Origin: Orychophragmus violaceus
Lineage: Eukaryota > Streptophyta > Magnoliopsida > Brassicales > Brassicaceae
Assembly (NCBI GenBank): GCA_030180135.1
Contig: CM058232.1
Location: forward strand, 72,470,016 to 72,534,015
DNA: 64,000 nt
Direction of reading: 5' to 3'
Shown here: piece after piece, positions 58,496-64,000 of the stretch
How positions within the stretch are numbered: the stretch's first letter is position 1
Layout of the letters: every line of letters starts with the position of its first letter
Position numbers and translations under genes: made by a program
Notes under the pieces: generated by a model
Database searches by the model: none
Seen by the model: only the letters and a program-made list of their open reading frames with translations
Told to the model about the DNA's origin: nothing

Positions 58496-58545
58496 GCATG
58501 ACTATTTTTAGAATAATTTGTTTCCCGGATCCTGAGAGAAACTTT

Positions 58546-59228
58546 TGTTGGGAATGTCCTGAAATCTATTGTATTTACTCTAAGTGAAAGTCGCATTGTC
58601 GAGATGAGACAATCATATGACACTAGGCAGTCATAATGCTTTGCTAGAAGCCACTTATGATCAATGAGTTTAGAACTCATTGCTAGTGTTATATGATCCT
58701 ACAGGGTCACACACCTAAGCAAACTGGACGTAGTATACGAGGTTGATCATTAATGTAATGATCTGATGAATGCATATTTGATATGCATTCGATACCAATT
58801 TTCTGGGGCAGTGTCGATCGACACATCAAGTGTGTCGGTCGACACAACTCGCGAATTGCCAGATTAAAATCGGTTTTATCGTTGGTTAATTCGGTTGTGG
58901 TTTAAGTCGACATATATAAGATATATGGTCGACCTAAACACTAATCCAACCTAATTCACAGCCACCAGAACGGTAAGAGAAACCTCTCGAGAGATCTGAT
59001 CTCTAAAGGCACTAGCATCCCTCCTGTTCAGTTTGTGTGCGTGTGGATACCAGTAGAGGCACAGCGTTTGAGGTGCTTCGTGATCTCGATTATCTGCAAA
59101 ACCTTCCACTGCTAATCACCAGGTAATTCTGAGATCCTAATGATTCGATTATATGAACCCTAGATCCTAGGCTTGGAATTCAGACCAGGGTTGCCTAATT
59201 GGATTAGGAACTGCTAGAAATTCCTTAA
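58546..59228 (+). repeat. 5' LTR, Copia A family, second copy
   Basis: 683 bp, clearly alignable with the LTRs at 4126 and 10713 but much more diverged from them than those are from each other. Holds a perfect-length stem at 58811-58845 (15-base arms, 5-base loop). Confidence 0.88.
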
Positions 59229-59229
59229 G

Positions 59230-59242
59230 TGGTATCAGAGCC
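59230..59242 (+). other. Primer binding site, Copia A family second copy
   Basis: TGGTATCAGAGCC right after the LTR. Confidence 0.88.
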
Positions 59243-59390
59243 TTAGGGTTCCATTGAATCAGTAGCATGTTGATTAGATTAGTTGAATCTGGATCTCTGT
59301 ATAGTTGATACAAACATGCCAAAATTCGTTTTCATGAAAGTAATCTAGTTTTAGGTTTTTTGCTTGAAAACGTTTAGGGTTTATCGCCCT

Positions 59391-59744
59391 GTGTCGATCG
59401 ACACCAATCCGGTGTCGGTCGACACAGAAGGATAACCCGAATAAAACTTAGGTTTCGCCTAGTGTCGATCGACACAAGAGTTGTGTCGGTCGACACAAAC
59501 CTCGCGAAATTGATAAATCGGTTCAATTGAATTGGACCGGTTATCGAGCTTGGTTAATAATGGTTAAACGCTAAGAACGATTTATTGCGATTGGTTTGAT
59601 TAGGTTAGCATCGACAGACACTAATGTAGTGTCGATCGACACTGACTGGTTATCATAAAACCGGATCAATTGGATTGATCGGTTATTGCAAATTGGTTTT
59701 GGTTAACCTGCATCGATCGACACTAAAGTAGTGTCGGTCGACAC
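59391..59744 (+). repeat. Array of four stem-loops in the leader, second copy
   Basis: Dyads at 59391-59425, 59462-59496, 59608-59642 and 59710-59744 correspond one to one to those at 4967-5350 of Copia A. Arms and loops have equal length, but the arm sequences differ: where Copia A has ATGC/GCAT in arms 1 and 3, this copy has ACAC/GTGT. Confidence 0.85.
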
Positions 59745-59848
59745 AAGGTCCGATGGTTTAGGTTATTGAATCTGAAATCACAGAACCAAACCAAAATGAA
59801 CCATTTTAATTAGAAGAATTAAAACATAATAAAACTGAAAAAGGTTCC

Positions 59849-61127
59849 TGTAACGCCCCGTCCGCCCCTACCGGTGAGTCACCCATCCCTCTTCCGGGCT
59901 CGTGGGCCTCACCCCTGTCCGACGGTCGGTGCGTTATTTTTCGTAGGCCCGAACGAGTAATTTACTGACCCTACAATCACCCCATAACCTTTTCCCATGT
60001 GTTTTGTCCTCACACACATGCTACCACGAGTCACTTCCCGGAAGGTCACCCATCCTGGGACTACTCCAGCCCAAGCACGCTTAACTCTGGAGTTCTTTCA
60101 GGCAAGTGACCGAAAAAGGTAAGTGCACTTGGTGATATAGGTAGCCAAATCAATTCATTTAAGCCTCTCCACATATACCAGAAACCGGGATGTTACAATT
60201 CACCCACTCTCACAGAGCGCAACGCCCTCGTTGCGCACCAGGATCGTTATCCTTGACGGTGTGAGCCCTCACTGACTCCACACGCGTCCTCGGATTCGGC
60301 TCTGATACCACCTTGTAACGCCCCATCCGCCCCTACCGGTGAGTCACCCATCCCTCTTCCGGGCTCGTGGGCCCCACCCCTGTCCGACGGTCGGTGCGTT
60401 ATTTTTTGTAGGCCCGAACGAGTAATTTACTGACCCTACAATCACCCCATAACCTTTTCCCATGTGTTTTGTCCTCACACACATGCTACCACGAGTCACT
60501 TCCCGGAAGGTCACCCATCCTGGGACTACTCCAGCCCAAGCACGCTTAACTCTGGAGTTCTTTCAGGCAAGTGACCGAAAAAGGTAAGTGCACTTGGTGA
60601 TATAGGTAGCCAAATCAATTCATTTAAGCCTCTCCACATATACTAGAAACCGGGATGTTACAATTCACCCACTCTCACAGAGCGCAACGCCCTCGTTGCG
60701 CACCAGGATCGTTATCCTTGACGGTGTGAGCCCTCACTGACTCCACACGCGTCCTCGGATTCGGCTCTGATACCACCTTGTAACGCCCCGTCCGCCCCTA
60801 CCGGTGAGTCACCCATCCCTCTTCCGGGCTCTTGGGCCCCACCCCTGTCCGACGGTCGGTGCGTTATTTTTCGTAGGCCCGAACGAGTAATTTACTGACC
60901 CTACAATCACCCCATAACCTTTTCCCATGTGTTTTGTCCTCACACACATGCTACCACGAGTCACTTCCCGGAAGGTCACCCATCCTGGGACTACTCCAGC
61001 CCAAGCACGTTTAACTCTGGAGTTCTTTCAGGCAAGTGACCGGAAAAGGTAAGTGCACTTGGTGATATAGGTAGCCAAATCAATTCATTTAAGCCTCTCC
61101 ACATATACCAGAAACCGGGATGTTACA
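59849..61127 (-). mobile_element. Tandem TRIM: three LTRs and two internal domains
   Basis: LTRs of exactly 349 bp at 59849-60197, 60314-60662 and 60779-61127 (on this strand TGTAACGCCCC...GGGATGTTACA), separated by two 116-bp internal domains. The internal domain carries, inverted, TGGTATCAGAGCC three bases from the LTR (PBS) and at its other end GTGAGAGTGGGTGAAT (PPT). So it is a terminal-repeat retrotransposon in miniature lying on the minus strand. The TSD GTTCC is at 59844-59848 and 61128-61132. No coding capacity. Inserted in the leader of the Copia A family copy. Confidence 0.92.
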
Positions 61128-61172
61128 GTTCCGTTCCTCAACTAAATATCAAGTATGTTTAGATGTCTTTCC

Positions 61173-63180
61173 TGTTGAAGTTGTGTCCAGTAATCTCGGT
61201 ACTGTCTCTAGAAAGTAAGAGTATGTCAATGATCAGACATAAGTCATATAATACTGGGGGTCATGATGGCTTGCTAGAGTCCGCTCATGATCTATAAGTT
61301 TTGGACTTATTGCCTTTATTATATGATCCCATATGGGTCACACGCCTAAGCTAACGGGAAAATACGAAGGAACGGTTTAGCAGAAGTACGGTAAAAGTGC
61401 TAGGCATTTACTGTACTTGGAGAGACTAAAGGGCCTGATTAAATCCAAGGGATTTAATCAGAACTGAGAATTGGGCCCAAAAGCCCATGAGAACTAGAAG
61501 GGGATTTTAATGAATAAAATCAGACCTAGCTCTCTAATTCTCCCAGCACTTCTGCGCCACCCTCCTCTCTCTCTGCGCCTCCTCTCTGTCTTGGTCTAGC
61601 AGCCAAATTTCCCGGTGTGCGTGTGTGAGCCTTTGGAGGATCCATCCCTTGGTGGTTCTGCTGATCTCTGACCCGTGCCTCTTAATTCCGCTGCAAAACA
61701 AGGTAACAGGTGAGATCTATTATGTTTCTAATCAAGAGAACCTAGATCTGCATGTTTAGTAGGATGAATCAATCTGAGAATTGAATCAGGAGACACTAAA
61801 CGATCCAACAGTGGTATCAGAGCCATTGGTTCTGTGTTTTTCTTGTTTAGAATCATGTTTAGGATTGTTTAAAGAGGTGTTTTTGAATCAATCTACTGAT
61901 AAGAAAAAACACTTAAGAAACAAAGAATTAAAACCTAAACAAACAAGAAATCGCATGATCCAATCTATATGAATTGGTATGCGTCGGAGTGTTGATCGCC
62001 AAAGGATCACACGTCCGGATCGAGTCGCGTTGCGTCATCCGATCATGGATCGGTATGCGTCGGACCGATCAGCTGCAATGGACCGCGAGATGCTCGGCTG
62101 AGACGATCGCAGGTTGCGTGACCGAGCCGATCGCATACATCGATCGCGGATCGATGGTATGGATCGATGCTTGCGTCGCGTCCTGCCCGTCCCGTTGTGA
62201 CCGAGAGCCGTGCGTCGTCCAGCACTGTCCCGCGTGACCGAGGCCGAGCATCGACCCGAACATCGTCCCGTCCCACGCCGTCCGTACGATCGCGTGATGC
62301 TTGCATCGCGTGATGCTTACGGCTGCGACTGTCCCGACCGGTTAGGGTTTTGGCGTGTGATGTTTCGTTTTGGTTAACGGTTCGGTTCAATTTTATTAAA
62401 ACTAATTCGTCACGGTTTAATAAACAGACTTAATAAATTTATTAAGTTCTGGTTAAACCGGGATAAGAAATCCAAAGTCGAAAAATTGGATTTAGTGCCT
62501 AAACCAGTGGTTTTCTAATTTGATTTGGTTGGACCAAATAAATTGAGAAAATCCGGTTTAGTAAATAACCGGTTGACAATTGTGGTCATCGTAGTAATTA
62601 ATTTTGGTTAGACCAATTTTAATGAACCAGACCGGTTATGTCATTTAATTGGGCAATTGGGTTATGTCTTGGACATGAACCAATTCTTGGGCCTCGGGCC
62701 AAGAAGTTAAAACAATTGGGCCAATTATTTGAGTCTTTTCTTCAGAATTAATTTAAAATTTATTTTTATAAAATTATAAAAAATCGATTTTTAAATTAAT
62801 AAGTTCCCAAAATTTGAAATTAGAAAGTTTCTTAAATTAGAAGTTTCTAGATTTGCATGTTTTGGATTTTAGGAAATTTCCAATTTTAGAAAGTTTCCAA
62901 TTTTATGAAGTTTCCAATTTTAGAAAGTTTCCAAAATTAGTAGGTTTCCCAAAAAGGAAAGTTTCCCAAAATAGTAATCTTCTATTTTGGGATAAAATTT
63001 TAATAAACCTACAAACCTCAAATAATATCAAGCGTTGGATGTCTTGTCCAGTCTATGTCAGCTGTCGAAGCCCATTCAATTGTACTCATGGCCTTACAGT
63101 GTGAGGGTGTCTACTTTTGCGTGGATAAGACGGTTTGTGATTCATAAATGTCATTGGGAGTCCCAGACATTAATGATTAC
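61173..63180 (+). mobile_element. Partial Copia C-family element E (5' LTR and leader)
   Basis: LTR 61173-61810 (638 bp, TGTTGAAGTTGTGTCCAG...GATCCAACA), PBS TGGTATCAGAGCC at 61812, and a leader collinear with Copia C up to TTAATGATTAC at 63180, where the similarity stops. Inserted in the Copia A family copy at TTTCC (61168-61172). Gag is not reached before the break. Confidence 0.88.
61985..62340 (+). repeat. GC-rich GATCG block in leader of Copia E
   Basis: Same kind and position as the block at 50530-50800 of Copia C: GATCG, GCGTC and CCGTCC words in GC-rich context between AT-rich sequences. Open frames on both strands here are not genes. Confidence 0.8.
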
Positions 63181-64000
63181 GGGCTCGACTGGTTCAAACG
63201 CGGCGGTTGCAGTTGCGGTTGCGAGAGTTTGCGCAAGCGGGCGGTTGCGGTTAGTAGCGTTTGTAAACGTTTTGTACGACTGGGTTAACAATTGGAAACA
63301 GCTGTGTTTGCGGAATATTCTTGACTGGTTGACAAGTGGTTGCGGTTAATAGCGGTTGAATGAAAATACTAAAGTAAAAATAATGTGTTAAATCAAATCA
63401 AGCTTGGGATGCTTCTCGAAAAAAAAGAATCAATTCCATTTTTCAAGAAAGTTTGATCTCAGATTCTACGTTTCCACTACAATAAAGCTGAAGTTGGGCG
63501 AAGAGTTGCAGGACAACTGTAGAAGACAAGCATATTATTTCGACCAAGAGCCACGTGAATTAACTTTCTCAAAGACTTGTTACTGTATCAAGCACCTTCT
63601 AAACATGTTGGAGAACAAAAAACAGAGATCGAAAAAGTAAAATTCAAACTGATTCTAAAAAAAAACTCCAAAATAGATTTTTAAAGAATTAAATGAAAAA
63701 TTCCAAAACAGTAACATAGCTTGTTGTTAGAAAAACACCAAAAGAAAAATGTGAGAAAAAGATCGAGCCATGTCTTCATGTACGATTCTTCTTTAACGAG
63801 CATCCCATATCTCTCGCGTTATACCATCTCTAACGATTTTTCCTTTTTAAAGCTTCAAGCTTGTTCTTAATTTTATTCCAATTTAGAGCGAACGCATATT
63901 GTTTGGTTAATTCCGTGAAAACGTTTTGTTTTCCTTGTTCTGACAAATTTTTGCCTTTACTATGTCCAGCTTGTTTTTCTAGCGTTATTAGTTCTAGTAA
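63181..64000. mobile_element. Probable end of another DNA transposon (hAT-like), running out of the window
   Basis: At 63181 the sequence changes to GGGCTCGACTGGTTCAAACG followed by repeated GCGGTTGCGGTT words (63200-63350), which look like subterminal repeats of a hAT-type element. Nothing coding is recognisable; the frame at 63404-63640 has no familiar motif. The other end and TSD lie outside. Confidence 0.4.

Larger units (their letters stand above)
58546..61172 (+). mobile_element. Partial copy of the Copia A family (5' LTR and leader)
   Basis: Only the 5' LTR (58546-59228, 683 bp) and about 660 bases of leader remain, cut off at 61172 by a Copia C-type LTR and interrupted by the TRIM. 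It begins TGTTGGGAATGTCC like Copia A; its terminal CA is changed to AA. Inserted in or beside the end of Copia D. Confidence 0.88.

Noticed and set aside
61173..61810. 3' LTR of the truncated Copia A family copy
   Set aside because: Sequence belongs to the Copia C family and is followed by its own PBS, so it is a new 5' LTR.
62043..62390. Minus-strand frame rich in Arg/Asp
   Set aside because: Same composition effect in the leader of Copia E.
63404..63640. Open frame of 78 codons near the right edge
   Set aside because: No motif; lies in a presumed DNA transposon end with no partner exon.

Overview
The window is transposon-dominated plant nuclear DNA, most likely Brassicaceae. Evidence: intron-containing eukaryotic genes with GT-AG junctions, a plant glutathione peroxidase exon, CACTA/En-Spm, a MULE carrying a DUF1985-Ulp1 gene (KAONASHI type), plant LINE, Ty1/copia and Ty3/gypsy elements with plant tRNA primer sites, hAT and TRIM. 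No intact host gene, rRNA, tRNA gene or CRISPR array was found. Nearly every base belongs to a mobile element, and most elements are nested with target-site duplications (TSDs) that can be read directly.

Left block (1-13.9 kb): the 3' end and very long 3' LTR of a chromovirus-type gypsy element (1-3534) abuts a LINE reverse transcriptase relic. The LINE is split by a complete but decayed Copia element A (4126-11394, TSD TCATC) and resumes to about 12.77 kb. It lies next to a glutathione peroxidase exon (12854-13017), which faces exons of an unidentified minus-strand host gene.

Central block (13922-41553): one CACTA element (27.6 kb, TSD GGA) sits inside an exon of that unidentified gene. Its two minus-strand genes, TNP2-type transposase and TNP1-like (Transposase_24), were each split by a later insertion. 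A 6.7-kb gag/protease-only gypsy (14944-21637, TSD ACAAC) lies in the TNP1-like gene. A 12.4-kb MULE (26443-38838, TSD TATTTTATA) lies in TNP2. The MULE encodes a GRF zinc-finger/TM protein, a DUF1985-Ulp1 gene and a MURA transposase, and its noncoding DNA is packed with CAGAC-N10/11-GTCTG dyads.

Right block (41.6-64 kb): a deleted hAT element (41820-44651, TSD CAAACAAT), a probable Helitron 5' end, and an old Copia D relic. Copia D is interrupted by a 1.83-kb solo LTR (TSD GGCAC), itself interrupted by a very young Copia C (49718-57476, TSD CGTCG, about one LTR mismatch in 630). Then comes a second member of the Copia A family (58546-61172) carrying a tandem TRIM with three LTRs (TSD GTTCC). 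A Copia C relative (61173-63180) follows, broken by what looks like another DNA transposon running off the window.

The two observations most worth following are (1) a series of four hairpins in the leader of the Copia A family, whose arms change in a compensatory way between the two copies here, with the same TCGATCGA-type words in an unrelated gypsy element; and (2) the dyad array in the noncoding parts of the MULE, which resembles the motif/anti-silencing-protein systems known from Arabidopsis VANDAL elements.
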